Assembly: GCA_963422415.1 (NCBI GenBank)
Contig: OY729430.1
Location: forward strand, 372,001 to 436,000
Direction: 5' to 3'
DNA length: 64,000 nucleotides
Source: Bin34 sp963422415
GTDB taxonomy: Bacteria > Chloroflexota > Anaerolineae > Caldilineales > Caldilineaceae
The position numbers were made by a program, and so were the translations under genes. Below the pieces are notes generated by a model, which worked only from the letters and a program-made list of their open reading frames with translations, did no database searches and was not told the origin of the DNA. Positions 17,501-25,407 of the stretch are shown here, in pieces. The stretch's first letter is position 1; each line of letters begins with the position of its first letter.

Positions 17501-18337
17501 CAGCGCTTGGCCATAGAGCGTTCCCGTGCGGTCGGTCTGCGCGAACTGTATGCACACATCAAGGAGACCCTGGCCGCACGCGGCCGTCGGGACGTGATGT
17601 TGCGCACTGTGCTGGAAGGCATTCTCTTCCGGCTGCACCCACTGGTGCAAGGCGCAGCGTCACTCCAATACCGGGCCGGATCCGACTGTATCGACATCAA
17701 CGAAGTGGTACCCGGGGAGTGGGGGGTGGCCGTGCTGGAAGGCGGATCCTTCCTGGACGACTTCTCCAAGGCGTTCCTGTTGGGCTGGGCCGCCTGGCAT
17801 CTCTATCACGACGCCGTTGCGCAGCGTCTGCAACGGGCGATCTCCGCGCTGGCCCATGTGCAGATCGTCTTCGAGGAGGCCAACAAGATTCTGGCGGGCC
17901 TGGAGCGGTCCGGCGAAGAGGGTGGCCCTTCCGTGGCTGCACAGTTCGAGGCCATGTGGCGGGACAGCCGCAAGTATGGCATCTGGCTGCACCTGATCTC
18001 CCAAACCCCGTCCGCCATTCCCGCCGGCATTCTGTCGTCCTGCAACAACATCTTTGTCTGTCAACTCAAGAACCCTCGGGATCGGGACCTGATGCTGGCC
18101 GCGCTGCATCGCAGCGAAAAGGGCTTTGTGGACGAGACCTGGAGGCGGTTTCTGGCCAGCATGCCCGTGGGCCGCAGCGTGGTGAAACTGGGCTATGCCT
18201 TTGACCGCGGGGAAATGGAGCCCACGTACATCCAACCCCTGATGCTGGATGTCCCGGAACCCACGGACGCCGAAATTGCCGCCCGTCTGGGCGCAGTCGT
18301 GCTTGATTCTGAACTAGACGAAGGAAAAACCTCATGA
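14591..18337 (+). CDS. VirB4/HerA-like ATPase with large Ser/Thr/Gln/His-rich insertion
   Basis: 1248 residues. The N-terminal domain (1 to about 240) has no clear match. Residues about 245-640 are dominated by Ser, Thr, Gln, Gly and His in short runs such as SQSHGV-like, TQGSSQTQG and SQSQTQTHAQS. This region is interrupted by a Gly-rich block (GISAFGIQAGGGGATG). The C-terminal half is a P-loop ATPase of the VirB4/TraC/HerA group: Walker A GDTGFGKSVAAERMV (about 818-830), Walker B VQIVFEEANKIL (about 1089-1100) and SQTPSAIPAGILSSCNNIFV, which matches the sensor region of these ATPases. It ends in a 4-base ATGA overlap with cpaB. It probably powers substrate transfer in a machine shared with the Tad genes downstream. 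The role of the insertion is unknown. Confidence 0.8.
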   Translation: MPEFTLFPPSASTAAPAAGGILHFHRPDSPGSVRHRVVALKELAYLPLDAREDPDVLGKQWAALRGLYQGDVDFIYIAAGFYQPRHIGLVQFYGTSAEGPDPSAARETCHTHMQAVEAVLSNFVLSRLESPTPERMADLVERMQTLPSLLALLGHPDPRRTRRGLGTGSTGPGQDEDLASQQGEILMRGLAKLQEDFVFLVTAQHVERTLLHQALVRMSRVSSQYASRQRGALNVGFSVAMPLAAALSQSVQGSAGQTGSISDSRSQSWSESVADTQGVSESRSHGVADTHSHSSTEGSSTTRGQSLGWSRTHGTTEGQSLSTGGSETLSHGAAQGHGQTETFTSGMGASQQHSVATGHTTSQSETHGQTRTTSNSWATATGSSQSNAYTQGSSQTQGETVGTGHSQASGHTAAMATQTSTTQGQQHSVNGKLGISAFGIQAGGGGATGVTATESAGETQTQGSSQTVTDSQSSQQSRGSGSSHSATTGQASSRTQTQGGSSGQGDTSSHQQGYSQSQTQTHAQSRSQSTTHARGSGQNWSVSQSVARGVSWQQGASIAASQTVGETRGLSLTTGESQAQTTAEAHSSSRQWQRGASQSWTRNFGTQQGQQQSDNQGWSTGLGRGFTGGFSSGLVPGLHIGRGWQTEDDTALRLTEVTRQLTALLDRASVEGAFMTTALLFTGQGGQEAAAALVPQAFHGPDVPTPVLTRPGEPALRDLALTFQPSLSPTPNPFDIDVLWTRWSTLLTPSMLAAYTAPNLFEEGVVLTFQEKMPPLAFYPELAGETLCGHQVSPETGDLTRVPLRLSQQRHFHTVFCGDTGFGKSVAAERMVHDTTHHWRLRTVVLDFGAGWRKLLNAPDLAGHVEIRQLSPGGIRPLRWNPLQIGRHILPEVQWRTFCDIFGQIAQLGQRRQIHELRDALRQLYLGAGVLVDDPDVRRDDTWGVVRFAEADLVDPVPGTPLSELSPAQRQRLAIERSRAVGLRELYAHIKETLAARGRRDVMLRTVLEGILFRLHPLVQGAASLQYRAGSDCIDINEVVPGEWGVAVLEGGSFLDDFSKAFLLGWAAWHLYHDAVAQRLQRAISALAHVQIVFEEANKILAGLERSGEEGGPSVAAQFEAMWRDSRKYGIWLHLISQTPSAIPAGILSSCNNIFVCQLKNPRDRDLMLAALHRSEKGFVDETWRRFLASMPVGRSVVKLGYAFDRGEMEPTYIQPLMLDVPEPTDAEIAARLGAVVLDSELDEGKTS

Positions 18338-19215
18338 AATCCGGCATTTGGGCCACCGCCGCCGGCGTGCTGGCCGCGATCCTGCTGGCCCTGGCCCTCT
18401 GGCCGCAGCCTACGGAAACTCAACCCTTGGTGGTCGCCGCCCGGGACCTGGGGGCCGGCACCGTCCTCAAGGCCACAGATCTGGAAATCCGGCAGACGTC
18501 CCTGCCGCTGCCCACGACGGATGGCTTGGAAGATCCGGCGCCGCTGCTGGGTCGCACCTTGTCCGTAGTGCGATTTGCCGGTGAAACGGTGACATCCCAG
18601 CACATAGGTCCGGCCGTGCAACTGGCCCGCCATGAGCGAGGCATAGCCGTGCGCGTAGCGACAGACACTGGACTGGCCGGACTGCTGCAGCCCGGTCAAC
18701 GCGTAGGGCTGGTGGCCGTGGTGTCCGATTGGCAGGGTCAGAACGAGTTTGGCTATGCCAAGGCTCTCATAGAGAACGTGCGGGTGCTGTGGGTGTCTCC
18801 CAGTTTCCGTCTGCGTCCCGCCTCCTTCCTGCCTGACTCCGACGACACGGAGGCCCCGAGACTGCTGGCGGACGGGTTGGTGGTACTGGCCGCCAGTACG
18901 CAGCCGGCCCCCGTCATTTACGAGACGCAGCGCACCCTGCAGGTGCGAGCCATCCACAGAGCTCTGGAGGCCGAGGAACCCGCCGAGCTGGTGGAATCCG
19001 TGGACAGGGATCTGTTGCAGGAGGAGCTGCCACAGGTGATCTGGGGCGTGCCGCTGGAAATGATTGCCGCCCTGAATCACGCGGGATCCAGTTTCACGCT
19101 CGTCATGCAACCCCCTATCGGAGATCCCTACACCACACCCGGGTTCAGCCTGGAACACCTGCTGACGCCCTTGCGTCCGCAGCCGGCAAGCCGAGAAGAG
19201 GAGACAGTCCCATGA
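18334..19215 (+). CDS. cpaB: CpaB/RcpC-like Flp pilus assembly protein (SAF domain)
   Basis: 293 residues. An N-terminal membrane segment (AAGVLAAILLALALW, about 8-22) is followed by a SAF domain starting LVVAARDLGAGTVLKATDL (about 30-48) and the continuing GRTLSVVRFAGETVTSQH. The RcpC-type segment then contains GIAVRVATDTGLAGLLQPGQRVGLV. In Tad systems CpaB sits in the periplasm or wall and is thought to couple the inner-membrane complex to the outer parts. It overlaps the upstream ATPase and the downstream cpaE by 4 bases each, so all three are co-translated. Confidence 0.85.
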   Translation: MKSGIWATAAGVLAAILLALALWPQPTETQPLVVAARDLGAGTVLKATDLEIRQTSLPLPTTDGLEDPAPLLGRTLSVVRFAGETVTSQHIGPAVQLARHERGIAVRVATDTGLAGLLQPGQRVGLVAVVSDWQGQNEFGYAKALIENVRVLWVSPSFRLRPASFLPDSDDTEAPRLLADGLVVLAASTQPAPVIYETQRTLQVRAIHRALEAEEPAELVESVDRDLLQEELPQVIWGVPLEMIAALNHAGSSFTLVMQPPIGDPYTTPGFSLEHLLTPLRPQPASREEETVP

Positions 19216-20462
19216 ATCGTGCACGGAACGGCACGCCGCCGGATTCATCGACGCCGCGCTTCGGCCTCATTTCCCCGCAATCGGACTTTGGCGACTTCGT
19301 GCAGCAAGCTGCGGATATGCCCTTGGCTTGGGTGGGATTTGCGGCTACGCCCGCTGAGGCCCCGGCCCTCTACGATCAATGCAGCCATGTCATTCTGGAC
19401 CTGAACACGGTCGGTTCCACGGAAGATCTGGCGGAACTGCTGGCGCCTTTCGCCGGCCATGTGCTGGTCGTGGCCCAGTCCAACCATAACCTGCAAGTCC
19501 GGGAGGCGGTGGCCCAAACTCCAGGCGTGCACCAAGTCGTGACACCCGCGGAACTGCCCGCGGCCCTGCGACAACTACAGCCTGCATCCCCGACCTATCC
19601 TCAGTTTGCGGAGGTATGGGCCGACACGGAGCCGCCCCATGCTCCCGGCCCAATCATGAGCGGCTGGAAGTGCGTTGCCGTCTGGGGCTTGGAAGGCGGC
19701 GTGGGCAAGACCCGCCTGGCCCGGGCCTTGGGTCAGGACTGCGTACGCCGCGGTCAACGCGCGTTGGCCATAGGCCTGGGTTGTCCGGATGTATTGCCGC
19801 TGGGAGCCGGTCTGGATCCGGAGCCCAACCTAGGTCATTGGGCCCGGCATCCTCAGCCTGACATCCTGCAACGACAGGTGCAGGCAGACGGCGATCTGGA
19901 TTTGCTGGCGGGTTTTCTGTCCCCGCCCGCGCTGGACCGGTTCGCGGCGCAGGCGCTGCAGGGCGAAACCAGCCTTTCGGCCCTCACGATGCAGACCGCC
20001 CATCTGGGGTACGCCGGCGTCCTGCTGGACGTGTCCGCCCAAGAACTGGCCGGACCCGCTCTCCAATGTTGCAATGCCCTGGTGCTGCTGGGGACGGCCA
20101 CGGCCCAGGGAGCCGTAGCTGTCGTGGAAGCCTTTCGCTTGGCCCATGGAGACGTGGGCCTGCCCATGACCCAAATACATCTGGCGCTCAACCGCTGTCG
20201 CCCCCATCACCTGTCCCAGGATCAGTTTCTGCGCATTGTGCGCACCGCCGTCAAGGAGATACCCGCCCCGATTGTGATGCTGGCAGAGGATGAGACTCAG
20301 GAAGAGGCCCGTACTCCACGGCCCGGCGCCCCCTGGGGCAGTTCGGCTTGGAACCAGTCCGTGGAGAGGATAGGCGATCGGCTTTGGGGCGGAACGGGCG
20401 CCGCTCCAGCCACGGGTGTCGTTCGTCGTTTTGGCCCCCTCGTATTCAGACAAGGAGCGTAG
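19212..20462 (+). CDS. cpaE: CpaE-like P-loop ATPase (MinD/ParA superfamily)
   Basis: 416 residues. The N-terminal 150 residues form a receiver-like region (HVILDLNTVGST, HVLVVAQSNHN) without an obvious phosphoacceptor. The ATPase half starts with a deviant Walker A (WGLEGGVGKTRLARALG, about 157-172) and has a Walker B-like LGYAGVLLDVSAQELAGPAL. CpaE/TadZ proteins place Tad pilus machinery at a site in the cell. It lies between cpaB (4-base overlap) and cpaF (2-base gap). CpaE is the best call from sequence and context; sequence similarity by eye is modest. Confidence 0.75.
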   Translation: MNRARNGTPPDSSTPRFGLISPQSDFGDFVQQAADMPLAWVGFAATPAEAPALYDQCSHVILDLNTVGSTEDLAELLAPFAGHVLVVAQSNHNLQVREAVAQTPGVHQVVTPAELPAALRQLQPASPTYPQFAEVWADTEPPHAPGPIMSGWKCVAVWGLEGGVGKTRLARALGQDCVRRGQRALAIGLGCPDVLPLGAGLDPEPNLGHWARHPQPDILQRQVQADGDLDLLAGFLSPPALDRFAAQALQGETSLSALTMQTAHLGYAGVLLDVSAQELAGPALQCCNALVLLGTATAQGAVAVVEAFRLAHGDVGLPMTQIHLALNRCRPHHLSQDQFLRIVRTAVKEIPAPIVMLAEDETQEEARTPRPGAPWGSSAWNQSVERIGDRLWGGTGAAPATGVVRRFGPLVFRQGA

Positions 20463-20464
20463 AG

Positions 20465-21601
20465 ATGCATTGGAATGACATTGTCCCCAGCGGACCTGTG
20501 GAGCAGAGCGCGCCCGTGGCTTCGCCACCCCCCGACAGATTGCACAGCCCCTTGGCGGAGACCCCCCTGCACGATCCATTGCCACAGTTCACGGACCGTC
20601 GACAAGGACTGGGATGCCTAGAGTTTCTGTTTGCTCCGGGCGGGCCGCAATGGACCGATGTGGTTCTGAACGGCAATGGCGTGATCTGGGGACGTCCTCA
20701 GGGTTCCCTGGCGTTCCAGTGTCTGGATCAGGTGCGGCCTTCGCCGGGAGAGATCTGGCAGGCCTTGGAAGCTCTGCTCAGTCCCGTGGGCCGGGCCTGC
20801 ACCGAAGCCTCGCCCAGCGTGGACGCCAAGATTCCGCGGGATGCGGAGACGGGGTTTCCCGGAGCCCGTCTCAAGATTCTGCATCCCGCCATCGCGCCCG
20901 GAGACGGATATCCCGCCTTCGCCATTCGCTTTTTTGCTCCGAAACCCGTTACGCCCCAGCAGATTGTGGAATGGGACATGGCATCGAATGCGGCCTTGAA
21001 GCTCCTGTTGGACGCCGTGACCGCGGGTCAAAACATTCTCATCGCCGGGGGTACCGGCACCGGCAAGACCACGCTGCTATCCGCGCTCTGTCACGGCATT
21101 CCCATACACGAGCGCATTGTCAAGATTGAAGATCCAGAGGAGATCTGGCTCCCCCACCCGGATGTAGTGACGTTGGAGGCGCGCCCCGCGCCGCCCGGCA
21201 GCCCGGTACCGGGCTACAGCGTGACGGACGGCGTAAACGATGCCATGCGTCTGGCCCCCAGCCACATCATTGTGGGCGAGGTGCGCACCGGCACCGCGGC
21301 GCTGTCCCTGTTCCGGGCCTTGATGAGCGACCATGCCGGTCTCACCACCTTTCACGCCAATGGTCCACACGAGGCACTGGCGCGCCTCGGCGTGATCATG
21401 TTTTCGGATGCACACGTACCCTTCGATGCGTCACGCAGCCTGTTCCGGCAGGCCATTCACTTGGTGGTGCATATCGGTTTTGGAGAGGGGCGGCGCACCG
21501 TGCTGGGCATACATCGAGTACAGCAACAGGGGCGGTTCAACCGAGTCGGTTTCGACTGTCTCTATCCCGATCCGACCAAAAACACGACGGAGGCGACATG
21601 A
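20465..21601 (+). CDS. cpaF: CpaF/TadA-type secretion ATPase
   Basis: 378-residue member of the VirB11/GspE/TadA hexameric ATPases that drive pilus assembly or substrate export. Visible motifs are the N-terminal-domain stretch WTDVVLNGNGVIW, Walker A AGGTGTGKTTLLSAL (about 196-210), the Asp box IEDPEEIW, and Walker B/His box VGEVRTGTAALSLFRALMSDHAGLTTFHAN. These are characteristic of CpaF. I chose ATG 20465, two bases after the cpaE stop; an in-frame extension upstream overlaps cpaE and has no domain signal. The gene overlaps tadB by 4 bases. Together with the VirB4-like protein, the operon encodes two different secretion ATPases. Confidence 0.9.
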   Translation: MHWNDIVPSGPVEQSAPVASPPPDRLHSPLAETPLHDPLPQFTDRRQGLGCLEFLFAPGGPQWTDVVLNGNGVIWGRPQGSLAFQCLDQVRPSPGEIWQALEALLSPVGRACTEASPSVDAKIPRDAETGFPGARLKILHPAIAPGDGYPAFAIRFFAPKPVTPQQIVEWDMASNAALKLLLDAVTAGQNILIAGGTGTGKTTLLSALCHGIPIHERIVKIEDPEEIWLPHPDVVTLEARPAPPGSPVPGYSVTDGVNDAMRLAPSHIIVGEVRTGTAALSLFRALMSDHAGLTTFHANGPHEALARLGVIMFSDAHVPFDASRSLFRQAIHLVVHIGFGEGRRTVLGIHRVQQQGRFNRVGFDCLYPDPTKNTTEAT

Positions 21602-22548
21602 CAACCTTGCCGATCGAGTGGCTGAACCATCGGAGCGGAGCCTTGCTGTTGGGCTGCCTGCTGTGTGGCTTCTGCCTGCGATACGGGCTGGGCCGGATCC
21701 AGTGGCGGTGGCGACGCGACGCGGCTATGCAGGCCTATCTGAATCCGCTCCGTCCGATCGAACACGGGCCCGCGGCGACCGCCCGCAAGCTGCTGCAGGT
21801 AGATCCGGATTACGTCATCCTGTCCTCACTGCACATCACTTCGCCCCGCGTGCGACTGCAGCACTTGCGTGCACTGGGCGGCCTGATTCCGGTGATCGGG
21901 CTGCTGGCAACCCGGTTTCCCGTACTGCCTTCCCTAGTCGCCGGAACGCTGGGCTTTGTGGTCATGGATGCCTGGCTGAAGGGCCGCTGGCAGAAGTTCC
22001 GTTCCCGGGTGGAAACGGAATTGCCCACCTTTGTGAGTCGCCTGGGGGCCATGCTACTGCTCAATGAATCTCTCACCGCGTGTCTGGACGAAGTGCTGGA
22101 GACCCTGCCGCCCGAGTCTTCTCCGCTGCGCGTCTGGATGGACGGCTATCTGCAGGGAGTGCGGCAGGAAGGCAAGGACTTTCTGGACCACGCTCGGGTG
22201 CAAGCAAACCGCATCTCCCCGTCGCTGGCCTTGGTGGTCTTTCAGCTGGGACGGGTCGTGGAAACCGGAGGCGTGGGCTTCGCGCAGGCCTTCGCCGCTT
22301 CGGCGGAGGAAATGCAAGCCATCTTGGAAGTGCGGGCGGTGGCCGCGGCCAAGGCGGAAGGAGCCCGCAATTCCATCACCATCCTGCTGGTCATCATGAG
22401 CGTGGTGATCGCGCTCATGGCCACTTCCCCGGACATGAGGGAAGGATTTCGGGACACCACGACCCAGACCATCCTGATGGCCGCGCTGGGCGCCATGGCC
22501 TTGGGCTATTGCTTTCTGACGGGCATGATTGCCGATGCACTGGAGTGA
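21598..22548 (+). CDS. tadB: TadB-like inner-membrane platform protein (T2SSF domain)
   Basis: 316 residues with a type II secretion F domain (LPTFVSRLGAMLLLNESLTACLDEV, about 140-165). Its membrane segments are an N-terminal pair (LLLGCLLCGFCLRYGL; FPVLPSLVAGTLGFVVMDA) and a C-terminal pair (SITILLVIMSVVIALMA; ILMAALGAMALGYCFL). TadB and TadC form the platform on which the CpaF ATPase works. The gene overlaps cpaF by 4 bases and tadC by 14 bases. Confidence 0.82.
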   Translation: MTTLPIEWLNHRSGALLLGCLLCGFCLRYGLGRIQWRWRRDAAMQAYLNPLRPIEHGPAATARKLLQVDPDYVILSSLHITSPRVRLQHLRALGGLIPVIGLLATRFPVLPSLVAGTLGFVVMDAWLKGRWQKFRSRVETELPTFVSRLGAMLLLNESLTACLDEVLETLPPESSPLRVWMDGYLQGVRQEGKDFLDHARVQANRISPSLALVVFQLGRVVETGGVGFAQAFAASAEEMQAILEVRAVAAAKAEGARNSITILLVIMSVVIALMATSPDMREGFRDTTTQTILMAALGAMALGYCFLTGMIADALE

Positions 22549-23461
22549 TCCCCTCGGCCCCACGCTGCCTGACCTGTGGCAGCACCCACAGGCCCGCCTG
22601 CTTTTTCTCTGTGCCGGCTGTGTCCTCTGCGGATGGCTGTGCTTTTTCTTGGTACGGCAGTGTCAGCGCTACGCGCTGCGTCATGCCTGGCAGAGTCGTT
22701 TCAGGTCTTTCTGGACCGACGGGGAAGACCGCATGGAGACGCTGGGTCAGTCCCTGCTGGGGCACATGTCCGATCCGCAGGCCCTGCGCTGGACCGGCCT
22801 TTTTGCCCAGCAGCGCAGATGGCTGGAACTGGAAGGGGAAACCGCGTCGCTGCCCCGGATGTTGGGCGTGGCCGTCGTGACTCTGGCGGCAGGGAGCCTA
22901 GGCCTGCTTTGGCAGATGCCGATACTGTTGGCCTTGGGCGGCGTGGGCGCTGTCTACCCCTTCATGCGCCAGCGCTCCAAGGTGCGGAGCATCCAGAAGC
23001 GCATCGAAAGGGCCCTGCCGGAACTCCTGACTCTCATGGCCGCCGAGATGACGGCCGGTATGCCCGCGGACCGTGCCTTGCAGAGCGCAGCCGCCTTTGG
23101 CGGTCCCTTGGCCGCCCTGATTCGCCTGGCCATACAGGAATCCCGGCAGGAGCGCAGGCCGCTCTTTGGCCAGACCCATGCGCCGGGGGCGTGGCGGCGC
23201 GTGGTGGACCGATACGCGTTGGCCAGCCTGCGCGCCTTTGCCATTCAAATCGAAATCGCCGCGCGCAAGGGCGCGGCGGGACCGGAATTGATGACCAGCC
23301 TTTCACGCTCCCTCATTCTGTCCTACAAGGATCAGGCATTGCGCGAGGTGGAGAAGTTCGAAAGTCGATTGGCCGTGCCCTCCGTGCTCTTCTTTTTCCT
23401 GCCTCTCATGGTGATTGTCCTGACTCCCCTCATTGTGCCTCTCATGGAGGCCTTGGCCTGA
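22535..23461 (+). CDS. tadC: TadC-like inner-membrane platform protein (T2SSF domain)
   Basis: 308 residues. Membrane segments lie at about 21-40 (LLFLCAGCVLCGWLCFFLV), 100-135 and at the C terminus (VLFFFLPLMVIVLTPLIVPL). The T2SSF domain includes RALPELLTLMAAEMTAGMPADRAL and the closing ALREVEKFESRLAVPSVLFF, the pattern of TadC. I preferred ATG 22535 over a TTG two codons earlier. It overlaps tadB by 14 bases and is followed 2 bases later by the prepilin peptidase gene. Confidence 0.82.
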   Translation: MHWSDPLGPTLPDLWQHPQARLLFLCAGCVLCGWLCFFLVRQCQRYALRHAWQSRFRSFWTDGEDRMETLGQSLLGHMSDPQALRWTGLFAQQRRWLELEGETASLPRMLGVAVVTLAAGSLGLLWQMPILLALGGVGAVYPFMRQRSKVRSIQKRIERALPELLTLMAAEMTAGMPADRALQSAAAFGGPLAALIRLAIQESRQERRPLFGQTHAPGAWRRVVDRYALASLRAFAIQIEIAARKGAAGPELMTSLSRSLILSYKDQALREVEKFESRLAVPSVLFFFLPLMVIVLTPLIVPLMEALA

Positions 23462-23463
23462 GC

Positions 23464-23907
23464 ATGGCCAACGTTGCGTCTCTGGCCCTGCGCGTGGCGC
23501 TCATCTGGTGGTTGCTGCTTTGTGCGCGCCAAGACCTGCATACGCGCCACATTGCCAACTGGTTGACCGTACCCCCCTTTCTCGCGGCTCTGCCGCTCTC
23601 CCTGTACCTGGCGGGTTTGGACCGTATGCTGTTCTGTCTGCTGGTGATCGCCTGCGGCTACGTCATCTGGCGGGAAGGCAACCTAGGTGCGGCGGATGCC
23701 AAGATGGCGGGTTTTCTGGCGGCTGTGGATCCTGGCATATTGCTCTTGGCCTTGATCGCCTTGTGGATCATGTACGGAGTGCAGCGGTTGCAAGGCCAAA
23801 CGAAAGACAGGCTCAGCCTGCCCGGAGCGGTGGGCCTGTTTGCCGGTGGCGTGGGCATGGAGCTCTGGATCGGACTGCAACCCATATGGGCACATGTCCC
23901 GCTGTAG
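23464..23907 (+). CDS. A24-type prepilin peptidase (TadV/CpaA-like)
   Basis: 147-residue membrane peptidase. The two catalytic aspartates of the A24 family are visible: ARQDLHTRHIANWLT (about residue 23) and LGAADAKMAGFLA (about 77), the second replacing the usual GxGD by GAAD. Hydrophobic segments fill the rest. It is the last gene of the 11-gene operon and should cleave prepilins before assembly. Its presence implies that a pilin substrate exists, but none is encoded in this operon, so the substrate must be elsewhere in the genome or be unusual. Confidence 0.85.
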   Translation: MANVASLALRVALIWWLLLCARQDLHTRHIANWLTVPPFLAALPLSLYLAGLDRMLFCLLVIACGYVIWREGNLGAADAKMAGFLAAVDPGILLLALIALWIMYGVQRLQGQTKDRLSLPGAVGLFAGGVGMELWIGLQPIWAHVPL

Positions 23908-24436
23908 CGGGCACAGAGGGGTCCGCTGCAGGTGGCCCTTGGCCCCTCATCCATGGTCCCAAGTTCCGCCTGTTCCGTATCCAAGGAAGACGTCTCTCCA
24001 GAGTCGCTTACATCCTGTCGGCTCGGAGACTCCTTCGCTTTCATCCCAAACGGCAGAGGTGGAACGGGTTCTCAATCCACTGATTCAAGGAGCGGGTCTT
24101 CCGAGGAAGGCAAGGACGGGGCATTTCAAGTCGAGCGCCTTTGCGGAGGAATTCCTCCGTCGGCTCGCCTGCACCCTAAATCCGCCCTCCGCAGTCTCGA
24201 AGCAGCCCGATCGGCCCCCGCCTGCTTGCAACGGCGCGGATACGATCGGATTCCCCTTGAACCCAATTCCTGCACCGCCCGCAGGTCCAACCCCCTACTC
24301 ACAAGGTGCATCTGCCTGTGGCTGGAGGCAAGAGTGCATCGTTCCCGCGCCCATGACGGATACGGCAAGGCAGACGACCCCGTCCACTGAACCGATAGGG
24401 GGAGGCCTTGCCTGATCCCCCCTAGAGAAAGTCAGA
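23908..24436. other. Convergent intergenic region with one inverted repeat
   Basis: No gene is supported in this 529-base space between the Tad operon (+) and ricT (-). Bases 24397-24424 form an inverted repeat (AGGGGGA with TCCCCCCT, 12-base loop) 12 bases beyond the ricT stop. It lacks a T tract on either strand, so it is only a weak terminator candidate. Confidence 0.4.
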
Positions 24437-25342
24437 CTATACAGTGCAGGACGAGATCTTCCGGGCGGCTGCGGCCTCCGCGGCCCCCTGGGCCCTGCGG
24501 GTATGGGAACAACCACCGCACGCCTGGCCGCCGCGGGCCGGAGCCATCAGCTCGTCGGCGTCGAAATCCGCCATGACATCGTTCTCCAGGGACACGGTAA
24601 CGGTATTCTTCAATGGGTAGATGTAGCGAACACGCCCTTCTCCTTGCGGAGTCACCACCCGGGCACCCACTTTGGGCAGGGAACGGGTCAGGTCCCGGTA
24701 CATGTCATCCTCGTAGGAAAGACAGCAAAGCAGACGTCCACACACTCCCGAGATCTCGTCGGGGTTTAGCGAAAGCTGCTGCGTCTTGGCCATGCGCAGT
24801 TTTACGTTGGGAAACTCGCGCAGCCAAGTGGTGCAACAGAGCTGCCGCCCGCACTTGCCTACCCCGTCCAGCAGTTTCGCGACTTGCCGATCCTGGATGT
24901 ACTGCATGTCAATCCGGACTCCCAGTTCCGCTGCCAGCGTCCGTACCAGATCACGCAGCTGGTTGTGCACCTTGGCTCGGGATCCGGGAGCGTAGGAAAT
25001 TGTCAGCAGTCCCCCGTCCAGATCGTATTGGCACTTCACGATTTTGATGTTCAGGCGTCGTTCTCGCACCAAGTCATGGCAATGGTCCAAGACCTCTTTC
25101 TGTATGGCATCCAGCTGTTCTCTTTGCAGAAAGTCCCAAGGCGTGGCCTTGCGCACCACAGAATCCAGATCCTCGTCCCGATCCTGCTTGGTCGCCTCTC
25201 GGACTACCCGGGCCAATTCCCGGGTGCCTTCGTGATCCACGACCACATAGTCATGCAAGCCAATGGCAGGAATGTCGTCGCCGACAGCGAATTGCTTGAT
25301 TCGCCCGGCCTGTTCAATTTGCGCGGAAACCATTGCGGGCAT
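24437..25342 (-). CDS. ricT: PSP1-domain protein RicT
   Basis: 301 residues. The PSP1 domain (about 60-150) has IVKCQYDLDGGLLTISY, and the Cys-rich part has GKCGRQLCCTTWL and GVCGRLLCCLSYE. In Bacillus subtilis RicT forms a complex with RicA and RicF that carries 4Fe-4S clusters and assists RNase Y. A third Cys cluster, GGQACGGCSHTRR, lies near the C terminus. The start has GAGG five bases upstream. It follows holB on the same strand after 65 bases, the usual order in many bacteria, so the two are probably co-transcribed. Confidence 0.88.
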   Translation of the reverse strand: MPAMVSAQIEQAGRIKQFAVGDDIPAIGLHDYVVVDHEGTRELARVVREATKQDRDEDLDSVVRKATPWDFLQREQLDAIQKEVLDHCHDLVRERRLNIKIVKCQYDLDGGLLTISYAPGSRAKVHNQLRDLVRTLAAELGVRIDMQYIQDRQVAKLLDGVGKCGRQLCCTTWLREFPNVKLRMAKTQQLSLNPDEISGVCGRLLCCLSYEDDMYRDLTRSLPKVGARVVTPQGEGRVRYIYPLKNTVTVSLENDVMADFDADELMAPARGGQACGGCSHTRRAQGAAEAAAARKISSCTV

Positions 25343-25407
25343 GAGGGCCTCGTTGATTTTGGGACTGGGAGAAGCCTAGGAAGGCTTCGGTGTCGGGACT
25401 ACGAAAT

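Noticed and set aside
15287..17650. Two long minus-strand frames opposite the VirB4-like gene
   Set aside because: They mirror the repetitive coding strand; the translations are low complexity and have no motifs, while the plus strand has intact ATPase motifs.
23932..24390. Plus-strand frame of 152 codons in the gap after the Tad operon
   Set aside because: Ser/Arg/Pro-rich composition, no ribosome binding site and no domain; treated as noncoding.
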